This document shows positions 16,793 to 25,545 of a stretch of DNA of 64,000 bases, piece by piece (within the stretch, counting starts at the first letter, position 1; each line of letters begins with the position of its first letter). The translations under genes were made by a program, and so were the position numbers. This stretch comes from Pseudodonghicola sp048268305 (GTDB lineage: Bacteria; Pseudomonadota; Alphaproteobacteria; Rhodobacterales; Rhodobacteraceae), in the NCBI RefSeq assembly GCF_048268305.1, contig NZ_JBLWVT010000007.1:1-64000 (forward strand). Reading direction: 5' to 3'. A model generated the notes under the pieces. That model was not told the DNA's origin. It saw only the letters and a list, made by a program, of their open reading frames with translations, and made no database searches.

Positions 16793-17671
16793 ATGAAAGA
16801 TTATCTTGATAAGGACACGGCCGCGATCGAAGGCGATATCCTCTCGGCCACATCTTGGAACGAAGCGGAGCCGATGGATCGCAAGGAACGCAAGATTTTC
16901 CGCCGCAAGGCCGCCGGCCGCCCGATTGAGGATACTCTGCTGACCGAGCCGAAGTCCTATGGCGTTCCGGGTCCGCTGCTGGCGGGCTGGGATCGTCTGG
17001 CACGGGTCAAGCCGGGGGCCGCCGCGATCGGCGCGCGTCCGGCGCCGCTGGTCAACCTGTTCCGCGACAGCGGCACGGCGCGGGGGTTTGACCTGTTGCG
17101 CACCCGGCTGATGGCCACCCTGCGCAACCAGGGGTGGCGCCGTGTCGCCATCGCCACGCCGACCTCGGGCTGTGGCGCCACCTTCACCGCGGTGAATCTG
17201 GCGCTGAGCCTGGCACGCGTTCCCGGCACTCGTACGGTGCTGATGGACATGAACCGACGCGCCCCCGGTGTCGCCAAGACGCTGGACATCCACGGGCATG
17301 GGCAGATGAGCGCCTTTCTGAGTGGTCTGCTTTCGCCGGTGGACCATCTGGTGCGCTGCAGCGAGGGGCTGGCGCTGGGGCTGGCGGATGCCGCCGATCC
17401 CAATGCGGCCGAGACCTTTCTTGACCCGCTGGCGATCCGCGCGCTCGACGAGATGATGCTGACGCTCGATCCCGACGTCGTGCTCTATGATCTGCCGGCC
17501 GTGCTGGAACATGATGACGCCGCCGCCTTCCTGCCGCATGTCGACGGCGTGCTGCTGGTTGCCGACGCGACCCGGACCACGGCGGCGCAGGTGCGGGCCT
17601 GCGAGGAAATCCTGGGCGAGCAGACCGAGCTGCTGGGGGTGATCCTGAACCGCACCCGCTCCGCGGACTGA
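16793..17671 (+). CDS. CpsD/CapB-like BY-kinase homologue with altered Walker A
   Basis: 292 residues, ATG at 16793 behind GGAGGGCAGG. The P-loop NTPase domain spans residues ~95-290. The Walker A equivalent reads PTSGCGATFTAVN (residues 123-135), with Ala129 where BY-kinases have the catalytic Lys. Walker A' is LMDMNRR (Asp152) and Walker B LYDLP (Asp233). The C-terminal tyrosine cluster is absent. Its place between the priming transferase and the Wzz gene fits the cytosolic partner of a polysaccharide co-polymerase. Because the lysine is missing, regulation by ATP binding or scaffolding is more likely than kinase activity. Confidence 0.85.
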   Translation: MKDYLDKDTAAIEGDILSATSWNEAEPMDRKERKIFRRKAAGRPIEDTLLTEPKSYGVPGPLLAGWDRLARVKPGAAAIGARPAPLVNLFRDSGTARGFDLLRTRLMATLRNQGWRRVAIATPTSGCGATFTAVNLALSLARVPGTRTVLMDMNRRAPGVAKTLDIHGHGQMSAFLSGLLSPVDHLVRCSEGLALGLADAADPNAAETFLDPLAIRALDEMMLTLDPDVVLYDLPAVLEHDDAAAFLPHVDGVLLVADATRTTAAQVRACEEILGEQTELLGVILNRTRSAD

Positions 17672-17708
17672 GCATGGAATCGCCTTAGTTTTGCCCGCTT
17701 GCTATGGT

Positions 17709-17735
17709 GTGTTCCGGGTTAATGGCCCGGAACAC
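17709..17735 (+). promoter_or_regulatory. perfect 10-bp inverted repeat before the Wzz gene
   Basis: GTGTTCCGGG and its exact complement CCCGGAACAC are separated by a 7-base loop. It starts 37 bases after the BY-kinase-like stop and ends 41 bases before the Wzz start. There is no U-run after it, so it is not a standard terminator. It could be an mRNA-stabilising hairpin or a DNA operator. Confidence 0.5.
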
Positions 17736-17776
17736 GGGCGGCGGGCCCGTCCCGCGCGAAACTGAGGTAGGGGTAT

Positions 17777-19021
17777 ATGGGGCCGGTTCTTTCCTTCAGA
17801 GACTTCGTTGACATGCTGCGCCGTCGCGCCTGGCTGATCCTTTTGGTGATCGCGGTGGGCTGCGGGTTGTCGGTCGTGGCGGCGAAGGAGGCGAAGCACA
17901 AGTACCGCTCGACCGAGGTCATTCAGGTGACCCAGCCGAAGATCGAGGGCGAGGCGACCCGCGATCCCAACAATACCGAGGATACCATCTCGCGCCGGTT
18001 GCAACTGATCGAGCAGCGGGTGATGGCGCGCGAGAGCGTGCTGGCGGTGATCGAGAAATATGGTCTCTATGCCGACCTGCCTGCGCTGACCGAGAACGAG
18101 AAGGTCGATCTGCTGCGCACCTCGGTCCGGATCGACGGGTTGCAGAACAATGGCTCCTCGGACGGTTGGGTATCGGTGTTGACCGTCACCGCCGAGATGC
18201 CGACCGCCCGGCAGGCGCAAGAGATCGCGCATGAATTCGCCAGCCGCACCATCGAGCTCAGCAACGAGAGCCGGCTGGACAAGGCGCGGGAAACGCTGGC
18301 CTTCTTCACCGCCCGCGAGGAGACGCTGCGCGAGCACATCTCCCGGGTGGAGGATGAACTGGCCGCCTATCGCAAGGACAATGCGGTGGCGCTGCCCGGC
18401 ACCCTGGAAATCCGTCGCAGCGAGATCACCTCGATCAACAACGAATTGCTGGATATCTCGCGTCAGCGAATCCAGATCGAACGCGCCGCGGATCTGTCAC
18501 GGCAGAACGACATGCCGGCCACCGCCGCGCGCAAGCAGTCCGATTTCAGCGAACAGCTCACCACGCTGGAGGCGCAGGCCGAATTGCTGCGCCAGCGCAA
18601 GGGAGAGCTCGAGGCCTCGCTGCAGTCCTCGCCCGAGGTCGATCGCCGCGTTGGCGCCTATGATCACGAATTGGAGCAGATCCGCGCGCAGCTTCAGGAA
18701 GCCTCGGCCCGGCGCACCGATGCCGAGGTCGCCTATCGCCTTGAAACCCAGGCCCAGAGCGAACGGCTGACGGTGATCGAACCGGCCAGCCTGCCCGATT
18801 ACCCCTTTACCCGAAGCCGCAAGAAACTGGCTTTGGTGGGGGCCGCGGTCAGCGTGATGATGGCGCTGGGGCTGGCCTTCGTGCTCGAACTGAGAAAGCC
18901 GGTGATGCGCACCCCGGCGCATATGGAACGCGATCTGGGCATTCGCCCGGTGGTTTCGATTCCCTATCTCGACACCCGTTCCCGGCGCCGCCGGCGCCGG
19001 GGGAACGACAAGGCCGCCTGA
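17777..19021 (+). CDS. Wzz/chain-length determinant-type polysaccharide co-polymerase
   Basis: 414 residues, ATG at 17777 behind GAGGTAGGGG. A first membrane helix (~residues 20-35, LILLVIAVGCGLSVVAA) follows the Wzz N-terminus SFRDFVDMLRRRAW. A long periplasmic part with coiled-coil segments (~160-300) comes next, then PDYPFTRSRKKLALVG and a second membrane helix (~355-375), and an Arg-rich cytosolic tail. These proteins set chain length with the polymerase. The kinase domain is a separate upstream protein, as in Gram-positive CapA/CapB pairs. Confidence 0.9.
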   Translation: MGPVLSFRDFVDMLRRRAWLILLVIAVGCGLSVVAAKEAKHKYRSTEVIQVTQPKIEGEATRDPNNTEDTISRRLQLIEQRVMARESVLAVIEKYGLYADLPALTENEKVDLLRTSVRIDGLQNNGSSDGWVSVLTVTAEMPTARQAQEIAHEFASRTIELSNESRLDKARETLAFFTAREETLREHISRVEDELAAYRKDNAVALPGTLEIRRSEITSINNELLDISRQRIQIERAADLSRQNDMPATAARKQSDFSEQLTTLEAQAELLRQRKGELEASLQSSPEVDRRVGAYDHELEQIRAQLQEASARRTDAEVAYRLETQAQSERLTVIEPASLPDYPFTRSRKKLALVGAAVSVMMALGLAFVLELRKPVMRTPAHMERDLGIRPVVSIPYLDTRSRRRRRRGNDKAA

Positions 19022-19057
19022 GGCGACCAGGGCCTTCGGAGCTTTTCCTTCCGGAGG

Positions 19058-20425
19058 TCAGAAGCCTGCGGCGCCCGGCAGCTCGGCCAGCACCGGCCAG
19101 TGCAGCCAGAGCGCGAAGCCGCAGCCTAGACCGGCCAGCACGAAGAACCCCATATCGGTTACCGGATCCCAGACCCGGTGGCGGCGGGCCAGCCAGACCA
19201 GCACCGGATAGGCGACGAATTGCGCCACGGCGATCGCCACGATGGCACCGAACAGGTGGAACCAGATGGCGCCGACCAGGATCAGGCCGACCTGCGCCAC
19301 CGCCCGCACCGCCGAGTAGAGGAAGAAGCTGCGGCTGTCGCCAGCGGCCAGCGCGGCTTGGTCATAGGTCATTCCCAAGGCGGTGGGCACCAGGGCGCAG
19401 GACATCAGCACCACCACAGCGCCGGCCGGCAAATAGCGGGGGTCGTACATGATGCCCACCAGCGCCGGGCCGATCAGCGACATCAGGATCGACGTGCCCG
19501 CCATGCCGGCAAGCAGCCCGATCCTGAGCAACCGCTGCTTGCGGAAATTCGCCTCGGCCTCATGCGCGGGCCGATCGCGGAAGATCGGGATCAGCAGCCG
19601 GTTGGTCACCGCATGGCCCATCATGGTCGGAAAGCTCGCCAGGAAATAGCCGATGTTGTAAAGCCCCAGCATCTCCATCGACAGGAAGCGGCCCAGGACC
19701 AGCCGGTCGCCCTGGCTGGTCAGGAAGAACAGCGCGGTCGACAGGAAAATCCAGCGTCCGAAGCGCATGATCTCGCGCGCGATTTCGGGATCCCAACGGA
19801 AATGGTTCTTCGGGCCGGGCAGGAAATAATGGGTCAGGATCACCCGCGCCAGCGCCTGCAGCGGTCCGCCCAGCACCAGCGCCGAGACCGAGCGTGTCGC
19901 CAGCGCCAGCGCCACCATGGCGGCGATGCCAATGGCCTGGGCGATCAGCTCAAGCACGGTGAGCCGGCCCAGCAGCAGATGGCGGTGGGCGGTCTCGATC
20001 TTCATCGGCGCGAAGCCGGTGATCGCCGAGGCGATGCCGGCGATCGGGATGTAATAGGCCAGCGCCGGTTCGCCATAAAAATGCGCCACCGGCAGCGCCA
20101 GCACGCAGGCCCCACCCCAAAGGCCGAACCCCCGGATCAGCTGCAGCGTCCAGGCCGTGTCCAGAAAGGCCGGATCGTCGCCACGCTTGTTTTGCGCGAT
20201 CGCCGGGCCGATGCCGATGTCGGAAAACAGCGACAGGCCGATCGTCACCACCGAGACCAGCGCCATCAGCCCGAAGGCCTCGGGATAGAGGATGCGGGTG
20301 AGCACCAGGTTGGACATCAGCCGCAGCGCCTGCGCGCCACCGAAGCTGAGCATCAGCCAGGAGGCGCTGCGCAGCACCCGCGCCATCAGCGTGTTGCCGG
20401 AAAAAGCGGAAAGGAACTTGGTCAC
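19058..20425 (-). CDS. Wzx-type polysaccharide flippase (MOP superfamily)
   Basis: 455 residues from a GTG at 20425, with about 12 hydrophobic helices. It begins SWLMLSFGGAQALRLMSNLVLTRILYPEAFGLMALV, the signature N-terminus of oligosaccharide flippases (PF01943/PF13440). It would move lipid-linked repeat units across the inner membrane. It is convergent with the Wzz gene (36 bases between stops) and divergent from the GT4 gene. Confidence 0.92.
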   Translation of the reverse strand: MTKFLSAFSGNTLMARVLRSASWLMLSFGGAQALRLMSNLVLTRILYPEAFGLMALVSVVTIGLSLFSDIGIGPAIAQNKRGDDPAFLDTAWTLQLIRGFGLWGGACVLALPVAHFYGEPALAYYIPIAGIASAITGFAPMKIETAHRHLLLGRLTVLELIAQAIGIAAMVALALATRSVSALVLGGPLQALARVILTHYFLPGPKNHFRWDPEIAREIMRFGRWIFLSTALFFLTSQGDRLVLGRFLSMEMLGLYNIGYFLASFPTMMGHAVTNRLLIPIFRDRPAHEAEANFRKQRLLRIGLLAGMAGTSILMSLIGPALVGIMYDPRYLPAGAVVVLMSCALVPTALGMTYDQAALAAGDSRSFFLYSAVRAVAQVGLILVGAIWFHLFGAIVAIAVAQFVAYPVLVWLARRHRVWDPVTDMGFFVLAGLGCGFALWLHWPVLAELPGAAGF

Positions 20426-20737
20426 GTCTGCGGCTTTGCCTCTGGTTCGTTCGCGGCCCCGGAAATGCGGCGATACTGCTGCGGAGATGCGGCCCGGATG
20501 GATCTGTCGGGCAGGCTAGGGGGCAGGGTGGTCCGGGTCAATCAGTGAGGGGAAAAGCCCAGAATCAACAGGGCTTTCAAGGTGTCATGGTCGGAAAATC
20601 CCTGCCTCTTCGCCATATTCCGTCGACCCCAGAAACAATTCCGGGGCCTGGCGCGGCAGATAAGGGGGCATGGCTTTCCTGAGCCCACCGCAGCGGCTAG
20701 GGTCAGCCTCGCCATCGCCCACAGGAGAGCCGCCGCC
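20426..20737. other. divergent intergenic region between flippase and GT4 genes
   Basis: About 310 bases that must hold the promoters for both outward genes. The frame of the GT4 protein remains open back to an ATG at 20582, but the sequence before the GTG at 20738 does not resemble a glycosyltransferase. I see no RNA gene or clear operator here. Confidence 0.55.
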
Positions 20738-21946
20738 GTGAAGATCGCCTATGTGCTGAACACCTATCCGATGCCGTCCCATTCCTTCATCCGGCGCGAA
20801 CTCAGGGCGCTGGAGCGTGCCGGGGTGCCGGTGCTGCGTCTGGCGATGCGGCGCAGCGCGACGCCGCTGGTCGACCCGCAGGACAGGGAGGAGGCGGCGG
20901 CGACCGACTATGTGCTCGACCGTGGCGCGGGGCGGTTGCTGATCGGGCTGGCGGCCCGGGCTCTGCGGCATCCCGCGGCGACCTGGCGGGCGGTTCGCCT
21001 GGCGATGCAGGCCGGGCGCGCCTCGCCCGCCGGGCGGTTGCGTCATCTGATCTATCTGGCCGAGGCTGCCGAGGTGGCGCGCCGCTGTGCCGCCGAGGGG
21101 GTCGATCATGTCCACGCGCATTTTGGCACCAATTCCACCACGGTGGCGATGCTGGCGCAGGTGCTGGGCGGCCCCGGTTACAGCTTTACCGTCCACGGGC
21201 CCGAGGAATTCGACGCCCCCGCCGCGCTTTCCCTCGGTGACAAGCTGAACCGGTCGGCCTTTGCCGTCGGCATCAGCCAGTTCGGTCGCAGCCAGCTCTA
21301 CCGCTGGGCCGATTTCGACACCTGGGGCCGCATCCGCGTGGTTCATTGCGGCATCGAGCCCGGCGCCTTTGCCGCGCCGCAGCCGCTGCCCGAGGGACCG
21401 ATCCGCCTGGTGTCGATCGGGCGGTTCGCCGAACAGAAGGGGCAGATGATGCTGGTGCGGGCGATGGCGCGGCTGCGACCGCAGCATCCCGATCTGCACC
21501 TGGTGCTGGTCGGCGATGGCGAGATGCGCGGTGATCTGGAGCGCGCCATTGCCGACCACGGGCTGAGTTCGGCCGTCACCCTGACCGGCTGGCTGGACGA
21601 GGAGGGGGTCCGCGCCCAACTGGCGGCGGCGCATGCGATGATCCTGCCCAGCTTTGCCGAAGGCCTGCCGATGGTGATCATGGAGGCGATGGCCGCCGCC
21701 CGTCCGGTGATCGCCACCTATATTGCCGGCATTCCGGAACTGGTGCGCCCCGGTGATACCGGCTGGCTGGTGCCGGCGGGCGATGTGCAGGCCTTGGCCA
21801 ATGCTGTGGCAGAGCTGGCGGCGACCCCCGCCACCCGGCTCGAGGCGATGGGCCAGGCCGGGCGCGCCCGGGTGCTGGCGCGCCATGACGTCGATATCGG
21901 GGCGGCCCGGCTGATCGCCTGCTTCTCTGCTGTGGCGGGCGACTGA
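20738..21946 (+). CDS. glycosyltransferase family 4
   Basis: 402 residues from a GTG at 20738 with AGGAGAG about nine bases upstream, so that the protein begins KIAYVLNTYPMPSHSFIRREL as GT4 enzymes usually do. The GT-B fold shows VHAHFGTNSTTVA, FTVHGPEEFD, the linker SIGRFAEQKGQ and the donor-site EGLPMVIMEAMAAARPVIAT with the EX7E pair. It transfers a nucleotide-activated sugar to the growing EPS unit; donor unknown. It is convergent with the minus-strand operon, four bases apart. Confidence 0.9.
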   Translation: MKIAYVLNTYPMPSHSFIRRELRALERAGVPVLRLAMRRSATPLVDPQDREEAAATDYVLDRGAGRLLIGLAARALRHPAATWRAVRLAMQAGRASPAGRLRHLIYLAEAAEVARRCAAEGVDHVHAHFGTNSTTVAMLAQVLGGPGYSFTVHGPEEFDAPAALSLGDKLNRSAFAVGISQFGRSQLYRWADFDTWGRIRVVHCGIEPGAFAAPQPLPEGPIRLVSIGRFAEQKGQMMLVRAMARLRPQHPDLHLVLVGDGEMRGDLERAIADHGLSSAVTLTGWLDEEGVRAQLAAAHAMILPSFAEGLPMVIMEAMAAARPVIATYIAGIPELVRPGDTGWLVPAGDVQALANAVAELAATPATRLEAMGQAGRARVLARHDVDIGAARLIACFSAVAGD

Positions 21947-21950
21947 GCGA

Positions 21951-22799
21951 TCAGCGCCCGCGATCCCAGCGGCTGCGGTTATGATAAAGCGGCGACCGCA
22001 CCGCCAGGGTGACGGCGGCATAGGCCAGAAACCCCAGCGGATCACGCAGGGCGAGGCGCAGGATCAACGCGGCACCAGGGCGGCCGACATCGGCGTTTTC
22101 CATCAGAGCGGGGAATTTCCCGGCCACCTCGTCGACACCGGCATTCTGCCGCCGCCGCACCCGCACCAGATTGGCGAACCCCTCGACCATCGGCCAGCTA
22201 TAGCTGGCGTTGACCCGCACCCGTTCGTCGCGGGTGAAATTGAGCCGCGCGAAAGTGTCGTCCGAAATGATATCGGGCCAGTCACCCCAGCGCGCCCGCC
22301 CGGCGGCGCTCATGGCGAAGATGCCGAAACCCGGCGCTCCGGTGGTGACAAAGGGCAGCCGGGCCCAGAAGCGGGCGTAAAGATGGGTGATGCTGTTCTG
22401 TGCCGGCGAGACTCGCGGCGTGCCCCCGGCAAAGCGGGGGGCATCGGTCGCCAGCGCGGCGGCGATCTCTTTCAGCAGGGAGGGCGAGACGGTGACATCG
22501 GTGTCGAGATAGACCCGCACCGCAGCGCTGCCGGCCAGCTCGTCGCCGCGGTTCAGCGCCCGCAGCTTGCCGCCCTCTACCAATTCCTCGACCCGAAGGC
22601 GCCAGCCGCGCGCGGCAAAGCGATCGACCCAATTCCGCGCCCGCGCCGCGGTATCGTCGCGGCAGCCGTTCGGCACCACGATGATTTCGGCCTCCCAATC
22701 TTCGGGCAGCGGGTCGGAGCCGCAGAGCGCCCCGAGGCAGCCGTCGATCCAGGTACTTTCGTTATGGGCCGGCAGAATGATACTGAGGGTCTGGGTCAT
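21951..22799 (-). CDS. glycosyltransferase family 2
   Basis: 282 residues, ATG at 22799 overlapping the stop of the glycosidase-like gene (ATGA). The GT-A fold starts TLSIILPAHNESTWIDGCL, has the metal site YLDTDV (DXD) and a later DDTFARLNF. There is a possible membrane-associated C-terminus (LGFLAYAAVTLAV). It is the last gene of the seven-gene minus-strand block with the PKS and NRPS, which ties a sugar transfer to that pathway. Donor and acceptor unknown. Confidence 0.88.
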   Translation of the reverse strand: MTQTLSIILPAHNESTWIDGCLGALCGSDPLPEDWEAEIIVVPNGCRDDTAARARNWVDRFAARGWRLRVEELVEGGKLRALNRGDELAGSAAVRVYLDTDVTVSPSLLKEIAAALATDAPRFAGGTPRVSPAQNSITHLYARFWARLPFVTTGAPGFGIFAMSAAGRARWGDWPDIISDDTFARLNFTRDERVRVNASYSWPMVEGFANLVRVRRRQNAGVDEVAGKFPALMENADVGRPGAALILRLALRDPLGFLAYAAVTLAVRSPLYHNRSRWDRGR

Positions 22800-24526
22800 A
22801 GAAAGGCTCTGATCGCGTCCCAACGCGGATTGCTGTCCGAGAGAGAGCGCAGCGCCCCCCAGCTTCCCCATTTGCTGGGTTTGTTCACGTCTGAGAAGAC
22901 GTTGAACAGCTTGCCCCCGGCCTTGGCCCAGCCATTGATCAGCTCGGTATACAGCATGCCCATCTCCGGCGTGTAGTTCAGATGGATGAAGAAATCGGTC
23001 AGATCCTCGGCATCGACCATCGGGCCTATTCCCACCACATGGGTGCCGCCTTCGTACATCACCAGATCGAGCCCCCATTTTTTCGCGACCTCCGCCTGAT
23101 AGGGGAAGACCGTTGCGATCAGCCAGTTGAGCGAGCCTTCGGTCTCGCCGCTGGCCAGGCCGTCGCGCAGCTCGGCGGCGGCGAGCGCGGTGGCGGCATC
23201 GTATTTGTGAGCGGCGAGATAGGCGTCGCGCTCCTCTCCGCGTAGCCGCTTGGCGGCGGCGGCGCCCTCGGCCAGATCGCGGCTGTCGCTCAGCCATTGC
23301 CGGATCAGGGGCGCGCGGTCCTCCATCCCCAGGGGCGCGCCGAAATAGCCGGTGATCGCATAGGCGTCGAAGGCGCTGGCGATGCTTGGCGCATCGGGCT
23401 GCTCCTGGGCCAGCAGCGGCGGTTCGAAAATATCGCCCTCGAGCCCGAGCCAGCCGGTTTGCGACGAGATCACGTTGATCAGCCGGTCGCGCACGCCGGT
23501 CTCGTCGAAGACCCCGGCGCAGAGGCGGGCGACCTCGGCGGCGCGCAGCGCGTAATATTGTACCCAGGCATTGTCCTTGCCCCAGCGTTTCCTGGCCATC
23601 TCATCGGCCCAGCGGGCCTGGGGGAATTGCCAGTTCCAGACCTCGTTCGAGAATTCCACGTAGCAGCGCAGATCGTGCCACAGCGTATCGCGGGCCAATG
23701 CGGCAAACTGCTGGACGAAGTCGTCATCGGCGGTATGGGGGATGTTGAACCAGGCGTCGACCCCGATCCGGTTGGCCAGATCCAGCATCACCTCGGCCGG
23801 CACCCCACGCAGCCCATAGGTGTAATCGCTGACCTGCGGCCGGCTGCCCCAGGTGGTCTGCGGGGTTTCGTTGGTCAGCATCCAGTCCATGAAGCGGACC
23901 GCCTTGAAGCCGTCGAGGATACGCAGGAAATCCGGGTTGAAGGTGGCGCCGGCATCGAAGGCGCGCAGATGCTCCTCCCGCACGATGGTGATGTTGCGGA
24001 CATGATCGCCGGTCTTGCTGCGGTCGGTGCGCTGGATGCGGATGATCACCGCGCCCTCACCCGGGGTGAAGTCAAAGCTCACCTCGTTGTGGCCATAACG
24101 GACGTTCTGGCTGCGGCCGCTGACCTCGACGATGCCATCGCCCTCGAAGCGCAGCACATAGCGCCCCTTGAGCGAGGCCGCGTCGTCGGGCAGGTCGTTC
24201 AGCACCACCGTGCCGATCGAGCTGAGCTCGGGCGGGATCGCCAACGGCCAGCCGTGGTCGTCCAGATAATCCGCCTGCGCCAGATCGGCGTGGCCGGCGC
24301 CGCCCCATTGGCCGGGCTTGTGGCCGATCCAGGTCCGCGCCGTCTTCATCACGTCGAGAAAGGGCTGCTCCGGGCTCCAGTCGTTGACGCCGTTCAGCCC
24401 GATGCACATCGGCATTGGCCCCAGCGGCTTGGCCGGCGCCGGCGCGTCCTGCGCAAAGGCGCGGGGGGCCGAGGTCAGGGCCAGCGGCGACAGCAGGGCG
24501 GATTGCAGCAGGGTGCGGCGTCTCAT
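22796..24526 (-). CDS. Tat-exported clan GH-A glycosidase-like protein
   Basis: 576 residues. The N-terminus MRRRTLLQSALLSPLALTS has a twin-arginine motif and a cleavage site near AFA|QD (~25). A beta-sandwich-like part follows, then a barrel with VEFSNEVWN (Glu295 as acid/base in an NE motif) and LVMYEGG (Glu492 as possible nucleophile), the arrangement of clan GH-A. I cannot place it in a GH family. It would act on a polysaccharide in the periplasm or outside. Its ATG overlaps the SGNH gene stop, giving a coupled pair. Confidence 0.72.
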   Translation of the reverse strand: MRRRTLLQSALLSPLALTSAPRAFAQDAPAPAKPLGPMPMCIGLNGVNDWSPEQPFLDVMKTARTWIGHKPGQWGGAGHADLAQADYLDDHGWPLAIPPELSSIGTVVLNDLPDDAASLKGRYVLRFEGDGIVEVSGRSQNVRYGHNEVSFDFTPGEGAVIIRIQRTDRSKTGDHVRNITIVREEHLRAFDAGATFNPDFLRILDGFKAVRFMDWMLTNETPQTTWGSRPQVSDYTYGLRGVPAEVMLDLANRIGVDAWFNIPHTADDDFVQQFAALARDTLWHDLRCYVEFSNEVWNWQFPQARWADEMARKRWGKDNAWVQYYALRAAEVARLCAGVFDETGVRDRLINVISSQTGWLGLEGDIFEPPLLAQEQPDAPSIASAFDAYAITGYFGAPLGMEDRAPLIRQWLSDSRDLAEGAAAAKRLRGEERDAYLAAHKYDAATALAAAELRDGLASGETEGSLNWLIATVFPYQAEVAKKWGLDLVMYEGGTHVVGIGPMVDAEDLTDFFIHLNYTPEMGMLYTELINGWAKAGGKLFNVFSDVNKPSKWGSWGALRSLSDSNPRWDAIRAFL

Positions 24527-25476
24527 TGGGCGACTCCGGTCTTGGGATAGGTGGTCACGATCTGCCAGACGGTGTCCTGCATGGCGCGGGCGGCCTCGGC
24601 GTCGGGGGCGATGGCGGGGGTGCCGTCGGCGCGGGCCAGCGCATGGGGCAGGCCCAGCGGAGAACGCCCATAGAGCACGGCGTAATGGGTCAGCGCCACC
24701 AGGTAATTGCCCAGATCGCCGGGGTGGATCGGATCGGGGGTGCCATCGGGTTGCCGGGCGAAGAGATCTTCGCGCCGCTGGATATTGCCGATGCCGCCCT
24801 CGGCCTCCAGCCGCCTGACGAAGGCGGCCATCACCTGGCCCGCCGGGATCACATGGGCCGGGCGGTGACTGGTGTCATGGGCCAGGTCGGGCAGCAGCAG
24901 CTTGCCCTCCCACAGCTCGGGGAGGTCGCGGTCGAGCCGGTCGAGCCAGCCCTCGGCGGTGTCGAGCGGGTGCCAGGTCTCGTAGAGATAGACCCGGGTG
25001 GAGGGCGCGGCGGCGCGCGCCAGATCGGCCCATTTCTGGAAAGAATGCGGGCTGTCGTGATAGCGGATGGCATCGCGCAGCTCGACCATCTCGGTCAGGA
25101 TGACGGCATCGTAATCGCCCGATCCGATGGCCTCGCGCGCCGGGCGGAAGTGCGGGGTGGCATTCTCTGCCTCGAAGCCTTTGATCGGCAGGCCGGGCTC
25201 CCAATGCTCCCTCAGCGAGGTGCCCCAGCCCAGTTGCAGATCATAGCGATGGCCGGGGCCGGCAAGCTGCGCCAGCATCGCCGGCATGTCGCGGCCGACC
25301 AGGCTGTGACCCAGGTGATAGACGGTGAGCGGATGGTCGGGCGGCGGCAAGGGGGCGGCATAGGCGGCGGCGATCTCTGCCGCATCGGGCAGGCGCGGAC
25401 GCGACCGCAGCGCCCAGAAGGCGGCGGCGAAGATCACGGCGGCAAGGGTAACAAGAAAAATCGTACGCAAAAGCAT
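24523..25476 (-). CDS. membrane-anchored SGNH-type hydrolase/acyltransferase-like protein
   Basis: 317 residues. One N-terminal helix (residues ~4-23) without a clear cleavage site points to a periplasmic domain tethered to the inner membrane. The block YHLGHSLVGRDM places Ser58 in a GDS-like motif, and DPIHPGDLGNY near residue 270 supplies the DxxH Asp/His pair of SGNH enzymes. Such proteins remove or add acyl groups on polysaccharides. It is coupled by ATGA to the glycosidase-like gene; the 69-base gap to the PPTase gene is the largest in this block. Confidence 0.75.
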   Translation of the reverse strand: MLLRTIFLVTLAAVIFAAAFWALRSRPRLPDAAEIAAAYAAPLPPPDHPLTVYHLGHSLVGRDMPAMLAQLAGPGHRYDLQLGWGTSLREHWEPGLPIKGFEAENATPHFRPAREAIGSGDYDAVILTEMVELRDAIRYHDSPHSFQKWADLARAAAPSTRVYLYETWHPLDTAEGWLDRLDRDLPELWEGKLLLPDLAHDTSHRPAHVIPAGQVMAAFVRRLEAEGGIGNIQRREDLFARQPDGTPDPIHPGDLGNYLVALTHYAVLYGRSPLGLPHALARADGTPAIAPDAEAARAMQDTVWQIVTTYPKTGVAQ

Positions 25477-25545
25477 CTGTCGGCGGGCCTCAGGTGGGTT
25501 GGGTCACGTCGGCATGGTGTTATCTAGGGTGTCGACACATGAATT

